Shown here one piece after another: positions 1 to 8,273 of a stretch of 24,931 nt of DNA. The first letter of the stretch is position 1. Each line of letters opens with the position of its first letter. The position numbers and the translations under genes are program-made. The stretch lies in the IMG/VR virus record IMGVR_UViG_3300017987_002823, positions 1 through 24,931 of that record. The stretch is one strand, 5' to 3'. Origin of the DNA: a virus. The notes under the pieces were generated by a model. The model searched no databases. It was not told where the DNA came from and saw only the letters and a list, made by a program, of their open reading frames with translations.

Positions 1-1100
1 AAACCTAAGAACGCTTTAGGAACTCTTAGTGAAGTCAAAAGTTTCTTTTGTATATACTCAATATCTGCAATCTCAGATAGGTTTTGAGCACCAGGTAAAG
101 TATCAATTGGATTAGGTGCGTTAGGGTCACGAACAGGAATAAAATAATCTTGGTCAACAGCCATCTGATTATATCTCAAATCAACGTTACCATTTGTTGA
201 GTCCACAATCTGGTCTCTTTTAAACTTATTTGCAACTCTGTTTACGTATGGTTCAACATCTTTATCATCCATGTTACCGACAAAGACTTTAAACACCCTT
301 CTTTCGGGTGCTCTTGATGTTCTATAGATTAACATCGCATCCTCAGAAAGGATAAGTTGTTTCCATATACGTCTACCTTTTTCTAACATAGAAGTACCGT
401 AAGGAAGTTTTCTATCATCACCTAATAATCTAAAGTGAGCAATTTCCCACGTATTAAACTCCATGTCTTTATTTTGCCACAAGAACTTTAATGCGTCATT
501 TTCAGTTTCCGTGGTATTTCTTTCAGGTTTAATTTTCATACCTCTTTCCTGACGAGTAATTTCTATGTTAGGTAATTGTTGAGCACCCATAATACCTTTT
601 TCAGGGTCTAACTTTAGATATACAAAATTATCACCATACTTACACGTATTACGTGTCCACATAGGTAAGTTTGTATTAATATCTAATCTATTATTAAATA
701 AGTCACCAAGTATTGATTTTATTCTTTTACTTTCAGAATAAATTTGTAAGATGTATCCATCTTCATCCGGTGTTGTTGACTCTTCTGAATATATGTCTAA
801 AGCTGCAGAAATTTCAGGAGTATATTCCATACTCTCATAATCATAAAACGAAGCTAAACGAGTTGGTTCATAATAAACGGCTTGGGTGTATAGATTATTT
901 TCAATCTTTTGCCATTGCTGACCCAAATAAAGAGTTTGTTGTGCTTGTAATTTCTCTCTTTCGTATTCTTTTTTATCGGGTGTTTTTAATATTTGTTTTT
1001 TGTCAAACTGATATACCGGTGCTTGTTGGTCTAAAGTAGAGTCAGGACCAAAAACCTTACCTAGTCTTTGCCAAATTGTATAATTATTATTCTGAGCCAT
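1..1100 (-). CDS. Portal protein, T4 gp20-like (3' part cut by window edge)
   Basis: This frame is open from an ATG at 1100 down to base 1, giving 366 complete codons; the C-terminus lies outside the window. The protein begins MAQNNNYTIWQRLGKVFG. It carries features I associate with T4-type portals: an arginine-rich strand followed by an acidic 'VGN' segment (RAPERRVFKVFVGNM, about residues 263-277), the segment LPGAQNLSEIADIEYIQKKL (about 335-354), and LRVPKAFLG just after it. The T4 family has closely similar LPGGQNL...EIADV...KKL...LNVP text here. The portal forms the dodecameric head vertex through which DNA is packaged, and the terminase gene directly upstream in the same direction fits that role. 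A TATTTAT motif lies 10 nt before the start, so this gene may also have its own promoter. Function is confident; total length is unknown. Confidence 0.92.
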   Translation of the reverse strand, partial: MAQNNNYTIWQRLGKVFGPDSTLDQQAPVYQFDKKQILKTPDKKEYEREKLQAQQTLYLGQQWQKIENNLYTQAVYYEPTRLASFYDYESMEYTPEISAALDIYSEESTTPDEDGYILQIYSESKRIKSILGDLFNNRLDINTNLPMWTRNTCKYGDNFVYLKLDPEKGIMGAQQLPNIEITRQERGMKIKPERNTTETENDALKFLWQNKDMEFNTWEIAHFRLLGDDRKLPYGTSMLEKGRRIWKQLILSEDAMLIYRTSRAPERRVFKVFVGNMDDKDVEPYVNRVANKFKRDQIVDSTNGNVDLRYNQMAVDQDYFIPVRDPNAPNPIDTLPGAQNLSEIADIEYIQKKLLTSLRVPKAFLG

Positions 1101-1110
1101 CGTTTTTTAG

Positions 1111-1117
1111 ATAAATA
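1111..1117 (-). promoter_or_regulatory. TATTTAT motif before portal gene (candidate late promoter)
   Basis: On the minus strand TATTTAT is followed by 10 nt and then the portal ATG. The same heptamer occurs 10-15 nt before four other minus-strand transcription-unit starts in this window. The promoter role is inferred from position only. Confidence 0.45.
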
Positions 1118-1143
1118 TAATCTTTACTTAAATTAATTAAAGG

Positions 1144-2922
1144 TTATCTCCTCATACCACCAAACAACCATCCATAGTCTTCATAATCCTTTTTTGTATA
1201 ACCATCAATACGTCTATGATGGTTTTGATTGTTCGGCATAACAGGTAAACCTGGATTAAAATCTCTTGTCGCATTTTTAACAGGAGTTTCATTAACCATC
1301 CAACTTTCCATCATTGCCTTGGTTTGTTCTGTAACTTTTTCAAGTTGTGTAAATGAATTTTCACCAACATAAATCGCCATGGCCATAGCCATTATAAGGT
1401 CATCATGTTGTCCCTTAATATGGTCAGGTCTTCCGTTTATATATACAAATGTATTTAATTCGTTTATCAAACGAGAAGAACGAACGATAAAGTTATGTCT
1501 TAATGCTTCTTCAAAAGATGCAACGATTTGAACACGTTTTGAATTAAAATTCAATCCTGGTATCTTTTCTATTGTTTTTGGATTGTATTTCCATTTGTCT
1601 GCTGCGTTTATACCATCAACATACAAATCCTTATAATTCATTTCCTGAAGTTTACGAGCGGTAGAAACCCCCATACCTCCAGTGATATCAATCACAATAA
1701 AAGCGGAATACATGGTTGCCCATTTAAACGCAACCTCAGCAGCGACATCAGGTGGTATCTTACCCAAATATTCTAATACCTGTTCCCGTTCGTCAAAGTC
1801 TATAATACAGAATGTGGTAAAGTCTTCACTATCACCACGAGAAACATCAATACCCATAATATATTTGTGACCCACCACAGGTTCTTTCCATTGCCATAAC
1901 GCACCCCCCATAAATTTGTTTTCAGGTTCACGAATAAAGTTTTCCTTAATTTTTTCTACCGTATCAGAAGGAATAACATTATCACCTGAACCTAAGAAGT
2001 TACACTCCAATTCCTGAGCAATCTTACGCCTGTCAAACTTAAGTTTTTTACTCATACCTTCAAACCATGTGGAGTATGGTTTGTATCCGTCCAAGAAATG
2101 TGTTTTAATTTCGTCAAAATCCCGTTTCATCGGGTCAACCATAGAGTAGTCCAAAGTTATTTCTTCGTCCTTATAATCCTCTCTGTTTAACATATAATGA
2201 ACGATATCATTACATTTAATCAGTTTCAAATCTTTTGCATAACGAGGGTCACGATACCAATACATCTCGGTAATCTTAAAGTCGTTCATACCTCGTAACG
2301 ACTGGTCATAGATAGAATAATATATGGGGTCAAAACCGTTGGGGGTAGAAATTACAATAACTTTACCACCTGTAGAAAGTGATGCCATACATGCAGACCA
2401 AAAATCGTTATCTGCTTCAATAAACGCGGCCTCATCAAATACAAGTATCGTGGGGGTATATCCACGAAGGGCGTCCTTAGATGTTGCAACCGCTTTTACC
2501 TCACATCCGTTGGTTAACTTATAGTGCCGTTGTGAGTTCTTTTCATTAGAAAAGTTAACACCAAACCATGACGGCCATTGTTCAATAAACGCTCTTATCT
2601 TACTTGCCATCTCCACAGAGGTGTCAAGTTTGTTGGCGATGATAAGGATTTTTTCAGGTTTTGATTTGGATGCGGTAACAAGTTTTTTGGATATCCATGC
2701 CGAAGTTACTGTTGATACACCTGCCTGACGGTATTTAAGTGCGATATTTTCTTCGTGAGTATCGTAGTCTTTTATTAAACTTTCTTGGTCAGGAAACAAC
2801 TCCAAAGGAACATACTTAGACTGAGTATTATCGTATGTTTGTAGATATGTCTTTAACGCATACGAGGTGTCTTTTACACACCTCGCATACTCTAATAATA
2901 CTTTCTCTTTTGTTAACGCCAT
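1144..2922 (-). CDS. Terminase large subunit, T4 gp17-like
   Basis: A 592-aa packaging motor with both expected halves. The ATPase half shows a Walker A-type loop (YRQAGVST, 64-71), Walker B with catalytic Glu (ILVFDEAAF, 159-167) and a coupling motif (ISTPNG, 191-196). The RNase H-like nuclease half shows the acidic residues expected for headful cutting: GIDVSRGDSED (D359), the strand VIDITGGMG (D412) and HDDL (D507/D508). Length matches the family (about 550-610 aa). The protein would cut concatemeric DNA and drive it through the portal encoded 43 bp downstream. The P-loop is the variant form typical of phage terminases rather than the canonical GxxGxGKT, so this is not a defect. The gene sits in a run of co-oriented virion genes, 29 bp after the upstream one. 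Confidence 0.97.
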   Translation of the reverse strand: MALTKEKVLLEYARCVKDTSYALKTYLQTYDNTQSKYVPLELFPDQESLIKDYDTHEENIALKYRQAGVSTVTSAWISKKLVTASKSKPEKILIIANKLDTSVEMASKIRAFIEQWPSWFGVNFSNEKNSQRHYKLTNGCEVKAVATSKDALRGYTPTILVFDEAAFIEADNDFWSACMASLSTGGKVIVISTPNGFDPIYYSIYDQSLRGMNDFKITEMYWYRDPRYAKDLKLIKCNDIVHYMLNREDYKDEEITLDYSMVDPMKRDFDEIKTHFLDGYKPYSTWFEGMSKKLKFDRRKIAQELECNFLGSGDNVIPSDTVEKIKENFIREPENKFMGGALWQWKEPVVGHKYIMGIDVSRGDSEDFTTFCIIDFDEREQVLEYLGKIPPDVAAEVAFKWATMYSAFIVIDITGGMGVSTARKLQEMNYKDLYVDGINAADKWKYNPKTIEKIPGLNFNSKRVQIVASFEEALRHNFIVRSSRLINELNTFVYINGRPDHIKGQHDDLIMAMAMAIYVGENSFTQLEKVTEQTKAMMESWMVNETPVKNATRDFNPGLPVMPNNQNHHRRIDGYTKKDYEDYGWLFGGMRR

Positions 2923-2951
2923 ATAGACATTATAATAGTTTTTTATGTCTA

Positions 2952-4241
2952 TTAAAGACCCAAGTCACTCAAATCAATATCATCAATATTGAAATCGTCG
3001 TCATCATCGTCATCACCATATTGAGACATTGCATCGTCATACTCTTGTTGTTTTAATTCAGAGATGATATCGTTCACCATTCTTTCTAAGATTTTTTTAC
3101 CTTGTGGTGAACCTGACAAAATTAAACGAGCCACCTCAAAGAATTCATCTGTAGATAAAGCTGAAAAACGAGAGAACAAATAGTTTTGAATTTCTCTCAT
3201 ATCGTCTTCATACAACTTTTCAGGGTACGCTTCGGTGAACTTTCTCCAAATAACGGGACCCAATCTCAAATCCCAAACCTCGTATGGTAAGGTATCAGTT
3301 TGACCCACAACCATTTCAGAAGCTCTTGGGTCGTCAGGTAATCCATGTGTACCCATCACCTCATAAACACCCTTAATCAATTCGTGAACCAATACAGGAA
3401 AGAACAAACCTTTTGCTCTAATAGTTGGAGGGTCTGTAGTATCATCAATTTCTTCAGAACCTTGTACTCCTTCTCCACTACCCGCAGCGCTCATAACCAT
3501 TTGGTCAGGCATAATCCAATACAACAAATCGTTGATGGACATCAATACACCGTACAAGTTAATCAACTCAGGATTAATTGTATTTAATTGCTCCTCAACC
3601 AAGTGGAACATATAGTGACCTTTTTTAGACGCTCCTTGAATAAGAGAATTAATAAATCTTCTCTTAGCCTTTTCCATATCAAACTTTTCAAAAGCTGCCA
3701 TGAAGTTTTCCAAATCATCTTCAGCTTCGTCTGAATTAACGCCAAACTGTTGTTGCACTTCCTCGTCGTCAAGTTCTTCAGGTTCAGAAATCATTTTAGA
3801 TGTATCAATCTGACCCGGCATAGATGTTAATTCAACATCGTATTGAAAAGCGTCGCCAGGGAGAGATAACTCCTGTTTTACCAAATCAACCGCAAGTTGT
3901 TCCAAAAAACCCTCGTTATTTGACTCAATAGCTTTTGCTTTTTGTACCGCACCCATCAAGGACATTTGTAATTGCATAAGAGCATTTTGACCCGATATGT
4001 TTTCCATACCAGTGTATCTCTTAACTTTTTCTACAACTTCCTTAAATCTTTCTGACGCAACTAATTCGGCAAATGAGTTATCAAACTCGTCTTCGTCTTT
4101 ACCAGGAAAAGCTGGGTTATCTGAAAGTGGAGTTTCTCCACTTGAAATTTTTCTTTCTATTTCTCTATCCATTCTTTCAGGACCATCGTACTGAATTTGT
4201 TCTTGTACGGCTTTTCGTATTTTTTTCTTTAAATCACTCAT
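2952..4241 (-). CDS. Conserved-looking acidic phage protein, function unknown
   Basis: 429 aa. I do not recognise a named family. The N-terminal 35 residues are basic/amphipathic (MSDLKKKIRKAVQEQ), a central part is acidic and helical, and the C-terminus ends in a run of aspartates followed by FNIDDIDLSDLGL. A hydrophobic helix-rich section (LINLYGVLMSINDLLYWIMP, then LFFPVLVHELIKGVYEVMG) looks like the folded core. The HELIKG string is not a HExxH zinc-protease site. Its place directly before the terminase in an overlapping gene run (8-nt overlap with the upstream gene) suggests a role in head or neck assembly or packaging, but this is inference from context only. Confidence 0.85.
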   Translation of the reverse strand: MSDLKKKIRKAVQEQIQYDGPERMDREIERKISSGETPLSDNPAFPGKDEDEFDNSFAELVASERFKEVVEKVKRYTGMENISGQNALMQLQMSLMGAVQKAKAIESNNEGFLEQLAVDLVKQELSLPGDAFQYDVELTSMPGQIDTSKMISEPEELDDEEVQQQFGVNSDEAEDDLENFMAAFEKFDMEKAKRRFINSLIQGASKKGHYMFHLVEEQLNTINPELINLYGVLMSINDLLYWIMPDQMVMSAAGSGEGVQGSEEIDDTTDPPTIRAKGLFFPVLVHELIKGVYEVMGTHGLPDDPRASEMVVGQTDTLPYEVWDLRLGPVIWRKFTEAYPEKLYEDDMREIQNYLFSRFSALSTDEFFEVARLILSGSPQGKKILERMVNDIISELKQQEYDDAMSQYGDDDDDDDFNIDDIDLSDLGL

Positions 4242-5184
4242 CTCTAAACTTGATATTTAAGTTGTTAAATTTAAGGAATTCTGGTAATCCTCCCTCATCA
4301 CCCGCTTTAGGTTTTGGATTACTACCCGGTTTAGTCCTATAAGGACTAAATCTTTCAGGTTTTGTCCCTGGGTCGACTTTGGGTTGCGCGGGTTTGACCT
4401 CTGTACCTGCTTTAGGTTTTGGATTACTACCTGGTTTAGTTCTATAAGGACTAAATCTTTCAGGTTTTGTCCCTGGGTCGACTTTGGGTTGTGCAGGTGC
4501 AATCTTAGGTTCTTCTGAAAGAATATCTTTTTTAGTTATCACTTTTCCTTGAGTTTTCTTAATCAAAGATACGATACTTTCTTCAATTTGTCTAATCTTT
4601 TCTTCTTTACTCACTTTTTCAGGTAAAGATTTGAAGTCTTTTGTGTCATCGGAAAACTCTTTAGCCATTTTACACCACTTTGATTTTGGTCCCTCTTCCT
4701 CACACTTAGCATAAAATAATCTTTGTTGTGATTTCGACTCAAATTTCTCATCAACTTCACCCTCAAACATACCTAATGTAGTAATCGGTGTTTTCATTTT
4801 TTTCTTAGGTTTACCAAATAAAGCTTCCAAAACTTCATCTTCATTTATATCACCAAAAAAATCTTCATTCATACCATCGTTGGCATTCATATTATCAGAA
4901 GGACCATCGTCATTCCCTACACTGTTACCAGCATATGGGTCGTACCCACTTTCCTTTTCAACAGAGTTGTCCAAATCGTCATCTTCGGTGACCTCAATTG
5001 TTGACCCATCAGGTAAATCGTTTTTAACAACATCTTTTAATTTTTCGGCAGGTACACGAACAACCATCTCTTTCACCAATCTGTTATATAACATATTAAT
5101 ATGTGTGTCAGACATTTTCTTAATCGTATCATAAGAAAACCCCTCCTCCAATAAGGATACTATTTTTTTTTCTCTGTTAGTCAT
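4234..5184 (-). CDS. Uncharacterised virion-cluster protein with two 35-aa Pro/Lys-rich repeats
   Basis: 316 aa. The N-terminus (MTNREKKIVSLLEEGFSYDT) looks like a small helical domain. About residues 155-190 hold a compact Cys-containing motif (KSQQRLFYAKCEEEG followed by KWCKMAKEFS) of a kind I have seen in other phage proteins without a known function. The C-terminal third contains a near-identical duplicated segment rich in Pro, Lys and Gly (PKVDPGTKPERFSPYRTKPG in each copy), likely disordered. It overlaps its upstream neighbour by 8 nt and its downstream neighbour by 8 nt, so translation is probably coupled. No enzyme signature is visible; an assembly or internal head role is possible but unproven. 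Confidence 0.85.
   Translation of the reverse strand: MTNREKKIVSLLEEGFSYDTIKKMSDTHINMLYNRLVKEMVVRVPAEKLKDVVKNDLPDGSTIEVTEDDDLDNSVEKESGYDPYAGNSVGNDDGPSDNMNANDGMNEDFFGDINEDEVLEALFGKPKKKMKTPITTLGMFEGEVDEKFESKSQQRLFYAKCEEEGPKSKWCKMAKEFSDDTKDFKSLPEKVSKEEKIRQIEESIVSLIKKTQGKVITKKDILSEEPKIAPAQPKVDPGTKPERFSPYRTKPGSNPKPKAGTEVKPAQPKVDPGTKPERFSPYRTKPGSNPKPKAGDEGGLPEFLKFNNLNIKFRDE
4304..4496 (-). repeat. Two tandem near-identical copies of ~88 bp, period 105 bp
   Basis: On the plus strand copy 1 begins GCTTTAGGTTTTGGATTACT at 4304 and copy 2 begins with the same 20 bases at 4409. The copies run about 88 bp with only a few substitutions, separated by about 17 bp encoding TEVKP. The period is 105 bp (35 codons), so the duplication is in frame inside the 316-aa gene. 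Confidence 0.9.
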
Positions 5185-5584
5185 GTGTCACAAAACTTTT
5201 TTCGTATGAAAGGACAATGTCTCTCTCATATAATTTATCTTCTACGGACTTTACAGACTCACCATATCTGAAAACCAACCTCTTGTAGTTTTCGTCAACA
5301 ACAAACTCTGAATCTGATTTTTCCCAACCCAACGCAATAACATCTTCAACTGCGTCATAAACAGAAAAAAAGTCTGAGTTTTGAACTAAGTGTAACTCAA
5401 TATCTGAGTTTCTCAAAACACCGACTTTCTTAATGTATTCAATATTAGGGGGTGATGGTCGACCTGAAGCTGGTTCAGCGTCCCACTCATCACCCCATAC
5501 TTCTTCTACGTCAGAGAATATAAACTCATAGATATTATCTCCCTTATAATTGGGACCTAACTCATTGACGTAGATTAATCTCAT
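5177..5584 (-). CDS. Small uncharacterised virion-cluster protein
   Basis: 135 aa beginning MRLIYVNELGPNYKGDNIYEF, acidic, with mixed alpha/beta character and no motif I can name. The start overlaps the stop of the upstream 478-aa gene by 4 nt (ATGA) and its own end overlaps the next gene by 8 nt, which supports both the chosen start and co-translation. Given a fixed place between an acidic putative core protein and the terminase run, a structural role (for example neck, tail-completion or core) is the best guess, but nothing in the sequence proves it. Confidence 0.85.
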   Translation of the reverse strand: MRLIYVNELGPNYKGDNIYEFIFSDVEEVWGDEWDAEPASGRPSPPNIEYIKKVGVLRNSDIELHLVQNSDFFSVYDAVEDVIALGWEKSDSEFVVDENYKRLVFRYGESVKSVEDKLYERDIVLSYEKSFVTHD

Positions 5585-7017
5585 AATAATTCACCCTTTG
5601 TAGAAACTTTCAATTGCTTTCCGTCTATCTCAAAGACCAAGTTGTTTTTATTTGTTTTTCCTAAAAACTTTGTGTTTTTGTTTTCTTTCATCAAAAATTC
5701 TGAAGTTAATTCTTGCTCAAAAGTTTCTGACATTTCTTTAATTTCAGATTTTACTTTTACTTTTTGAACTTTTTCTGTGATAAACTTCTTTACATTTTTT
5801 GAGTCAGTTTCTTTCTTTTCTTCTTCAGTAATCACAAAATACTTTGATAAAACTTTATCTACTTTAGATTCCGCAAAAACCTCATCCAATACGGTATCAA
5901 TAGGTGAGTTACCCTTTCTTCTACGTAGTTTAATAGGACCCATTTCTGCGTATTTATCATACAAATCAGGTCTTTCTCTACTAAATACTTTTTGGTTGTC
6001 AGGTAATATACCTAATAATTTTTCAAAGTCATCGGGACCAAATTCTTCATCGTCTTCATATTCAAAATCAAACTCCCCACCATAAGGTCTATCAAACTCA
6101 TCCATCCACTGACCATCATAAGGATTTTGTAAGTACATACTACCCTCAGATAATTCTTCATCTGCAGATGATTCATCACCCAAATCCAAATCTAAGTCCA
6201 AGTCTTCTTCACTACCCGCTTCCATATCCACATCACCCTCTAAGTTATCGTAGTCTATTTCTTCCTCTTCAAAATTTTCCAAAATTTCTTCCAAGTCTTC
6301 TTCAGTTAGATTCTCCAAATTAACTGCAGAGATAACAGAATTTAAGACATATTTAATATCTTCAGAATCCATACCTTCTGTTTTATCTAATGTTCTGATT
6401 TTTTGACCTAATTTACCTGTTAATTTTTGAATTGTTTTAAATGATACATCTTCATCATCTTCACCTTCAGGTGCTTCATCTCCCATATCTAAATCTAAAT
6501 CCAATTCTTCATCACCACCTTCAGGTGTCTCTAAGTCTAAATCCAAATCTAAATCTTCTCCACCTGTTTCAGGCGCGGGTTCAGGTGCAGGTGCTGGAGG
6601 TGGAACATCTCCACCCATATCACTCATTCCTGCCTCCGCAGATTTTGGTGTCTTAAGTACAAACTTTTTTTGTTCACCTATTAGATTTATATTTTCAGTT
6701 TGTTCATGAATTCGGTTTAATTCTCCCGCCAATAAATTAATTTTTTTCATCGCCTGAGAATAAGACTTATGATATTTTCTATTTTTCATAGGTTCGATGT
6801 AATCTAACTCAGATTCATTAATTCCTTTTTTAACGATATAACCGTTTTTTTCATTAACAATTCCATAGTAATTACCATCAGCCAATTGTATTGTATAATC
6901 TGACTTACTTTCATTTAAATTTTGTGAAGGCTCATTATAACGAGCGATTTCAAGGATACGATTAATTTTATCCATTCCTTGTAATTTTTCACTACCTAAA
7001 GGTCTTAAATCTGCCAT
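5581..7017 (-). CDS. Acidic, Asp-Leu-repeat protein, putative virion/scaffold-like component
   Basis: 478 aa. Parts in order: an N-terminal helix with DKINRILEIARYNE (16-29); a small beta-rich section (YTIQLADGNYYGIVNE, 41-56); a Pro/Ala linker (about 138-150); three blocks of alternating Asp-Leu (from about 155, 172 and 270) in a strongly acidic region; an ordered helical domain between them (FKTIQKLTGKLGQKIRTL, 193-210, and following); and a basic, Lys-rich C-terminal part. Strong charge segregation and low complexity resemble phage scaffold or internal core proteins. That role is inferred from composition and location in the head-gene run, not from a recognised family. It follows the 58-aa gene by 21 nt, so both may share the TATTTAT promoter at 7231. 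Confidence 0.87.
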   Translation of the reverse strand: MADLRPLGSEKLQGMDKINRILEIARYNEPSQNLNESKSDYTIQLADGNYYGIVNEKNGYIVKKGINESELDYIEPMKNRKYHKSYSQAMKKINLLAGELNRIHEQTENINLIGEQKKFVLKTPKSAEAGMSDMGGDVPPPAPAPEPAPETGGEDLDLDLDLETPEGGDEELDLDLDMGDEAPEGEDDEDVSFKTIQKLTGKLGQKIRTLDKTEGMDSEDIKYVLNSVISAVNLENLTEEDLEEILENFEEEEIDYDNLEGDVDMEAGSEEDLDLDLDLGDESSADEELSEGSMYLQNPYDGQWMDEFDRPYGGEFDFEYEDDEEFGPDDFEKLLGILPDNQKVFSRERPDLYDKYAEMGPIKLRRRKGNSPIDTVLDEVFAESKVDKVLSKYFVITEEEKKETDSKNVKKFITEKVQKVKVKSEIKEMSETFEQELTSEFLMKENKNTKFLGKTNKNNLVFEIDGKQLKVSTKGELL

Positions 7018-7038
7018 ATTTTTGTTTTTAAAATTCGT

Positions 7039-7215
7039 TTAACTATTTAATCCTGCACCACCTAATCTTACAGAGCGACACTGTATTGATTCAACAATTG
7101 TAGTGCCTGATGCTGATTCACTATATTCATATGAATTCATTATTGGATGAATTGTAGGAGTGTCTCCAGAGAATAATTTATATTCGGTCGCGTCTGTACA
7201 AGCCGTTATTGCCAT
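7039..7215 (-). CDS. Small 58-aa protein at the head of the virion operon
   Basis: An ATG at 7215 opens 58 codons ending at TAA (7039-7041). The protein starts MAITACTDATEYKLFSGD and ends RSVRLGGAGLNS. It fills an otherwise empty 253-nt gap, lies 21 nt before the 478-aa gene, and is preceded by the TATTTAT motif at 15 nt and an A-rich leader, all arguing that it is real. It has two cysteines, no membrane segment and no family I can name. An abundant small virion or decoration protein is one possibility, but there is no direct evidence. Confidence 0.7.
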   Translation of the reverse strand: MAITACTDATEYKLFSGDTPTIHPIMNSYEYSESASGTTIVESIQCRSVRLGGAGLNS

Positions 7216-7230
7216 TGTGATATTTTCTTA

Positions 7231-7237
7231 ATAAATA
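7231..7237 (-). promoter_or_regulatory. TATTTAT motif before the 58-aa gene (candidate late promoter)
   Basis: Minus-strand TATTTAT followed by a 15-nt A-rich leader and the ATG at 7215. It would head the 7215-to-portal gene run. The role is inferred from recurrence at other unit starts. Confidence 0.5.
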
Positions 7238-7270
7238 TGCATTAAATACATAATTTTCTATTTTATGTAC

Positions 7271-8029
7271 TTATGTGTTTATTTTTTCTTGTATAGATAA
7301 GGTTTTATCAATAATTTCATTTTTATTATCAAATAATTTTTGTATATAATTATTACGTCTTAAAAATTTAAAAACCAAATTTTCATAGGAGTATTCTCCA
7401 CCTCTTTCTAACCCACTACTTCTGAACTTTTTGATTTTATCCTTAACTATATCTAACTTATTTATTGAAGACTCCAAATCTTTTTCTCCTTCTATATCTT
7501 CAATTGTGGAGTCAATAATATCCATCCAGTTCTGTGCTTTTGTTTCTATCTTATCTCTATCAATTTCTACCTTTTCAGGTTTTGGTTGAGTTAACCACTC
7601 ATCATATAAAACAGAATAAACACCTGTGGACATATGTGGCTCACTCATATCTTGAACATAAGTCTCAACCTCATATCCTTTAACTGTTATGTCGTGTTGA
7701 GAATTAAATACCGTTCTTTTTAAGTTAAATAATTCTTTAAATAATTCTTCCTGTTCGCCCGACTCCTTAAAGTCATATATTATATGTAAGTCTATATCAG
7801 AAAATTCAGACCAGTTAAAATTAGCTAAAGAACCTGTCATGGTTACATCCTGAACAAAAATATCAAAACCTAAGAATTCAATAAAATTATTTGCAATATC
7901 CAAAAGACCATCACGAATAACTCCCTTCATTTTTGAGTTTTCCACATCGTCATGGTTTTCCCAAATTTCAGGATTTAGTGTATCTTTAACATAGAAAGAA
8001 CTAATTATTTTATTTTCCTTCTCCATCAA
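7271..8029 (-). CDS. Predicted nucleotidyltransferase (DNA polymerase beta-fold)
   Basis: 252 aa. The motif TGSLANFNWSEFSDIDLHII (65-84) is the classic GS...DxD signature of the Pol beta-type nucleotidyltransferase superfamily, with D78 and D80 as metal ligands. A likely third acidic residue lies in the strand YEVETYVQD (E121 or E123). The helical C-terminal half has no further motif. The substrate cannot be told: the superfamily includes tRNA-tailing, antibiotic-modifying and nucleotide-second-messenger enzymes. Similar stand-alone proteins occur in marine T4-like phages. The start could be either of two adjacent ATGs (8029 or 8026); the gene overlaps the KTSC gene end by 20 nt and has its own TATTTAT motif 13 nt upstream. 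Packaging of this protein into the head is possible but not shown. Confidence 0.85.
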   Translation of the reverse strand: MMEKENKIISSFYVKDTLNPEIWENHDDVENSKMKGVIRDGLLDIANNFIEFLGFDIFVQDVTMTGSLANFNWSEFSDIDLHIIYDFKESGEQEELFKELFNLKRTVFNSQHDITVKGYEVETYVQDMSEPHMSTGVYSVLYDEWLTQPKPEKVEIDRDKIETKAQNWMDIIDSTIEDIEGEKDLESSINKLDIVKDKIKKFRSSGLERGGEYSYENLVFKFLRRNNYIQKLFDNKNEIIDKTLSIQEKINT

Positions 8030-8273
8030 TTTCTAATTTCTTATAAATATACTTTTTAGCAATCTCTTTACTAAAATAACTACCCTGAGATTCCGCCATT
8101 CTAAACTTGGTGTAGATAGAATGAGGAACTTCTTCATATTCATACTGTGCACCGTTTTTAAAAGTTGCAATCAACTTTTTTGTGGAAGTATCATATTCAG
8201 TTTTCTGAACTGTCGATGACTCAATCTCACAGATTATCTTCTTACCTATTATTCTTTCTGATTTTATACTCAT
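8010..8273 (-). CDS. KTSC domain protein
   Basis: 87 aa, nearly all one KTSC domain. Key features are SSTVQKTEYDTSTKKLIATF (19-38), GAQYEYEEVPHSIYTKF (41-57) and the end AESQGSYFSKEIAKKY, matching the family pattern of S-S-x-I...Y-D...L-x-V-x-F...G...Y-x-Y-x-x-V-P...A...S-x-G-x-Y-F. The domain is named after a similar part of some lysyl-tRNA synthetases; its biochemical role is not established and it is frequent in phages. The start overlaps the stop of the upstream gene by one nucleotide (TAATG), indicating translational coupling. It overlaps the downstream nucleotidyltransferase by 20 nt. Confidence 0.9.
   Translation of the reverse strand: MSIKSERIIGKKIICEIESSTVQKTEYDTSTKKLIATFKNGAQYEYEEVPHSIYTKFRMAESQGSYFSKEIAKKYIYKKLEIDGEGK
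8043..8049 (-). promoter_or_regulatory. TATTTAT motif before nucleotidyltransferase gene (candidate late promoter)
   Basis: Minus-strand TATTTAT lies inside the end of the KTSC gene, 13 nt before the ATG at 8029, the same spacing as at other unit starts. It could let the nucleotidyltransferase be transcribed separately from the KTSC gene. As it is within coding sequence it could also be chance. Confidence 0.35.

Noticed and set aside
2952-4241. HELIKG in the 429-aa protein as a zinc-protease site
   Set aside because: The third residue needed for HExxH is Gly instead of His and no downstream ligand motif is seen.
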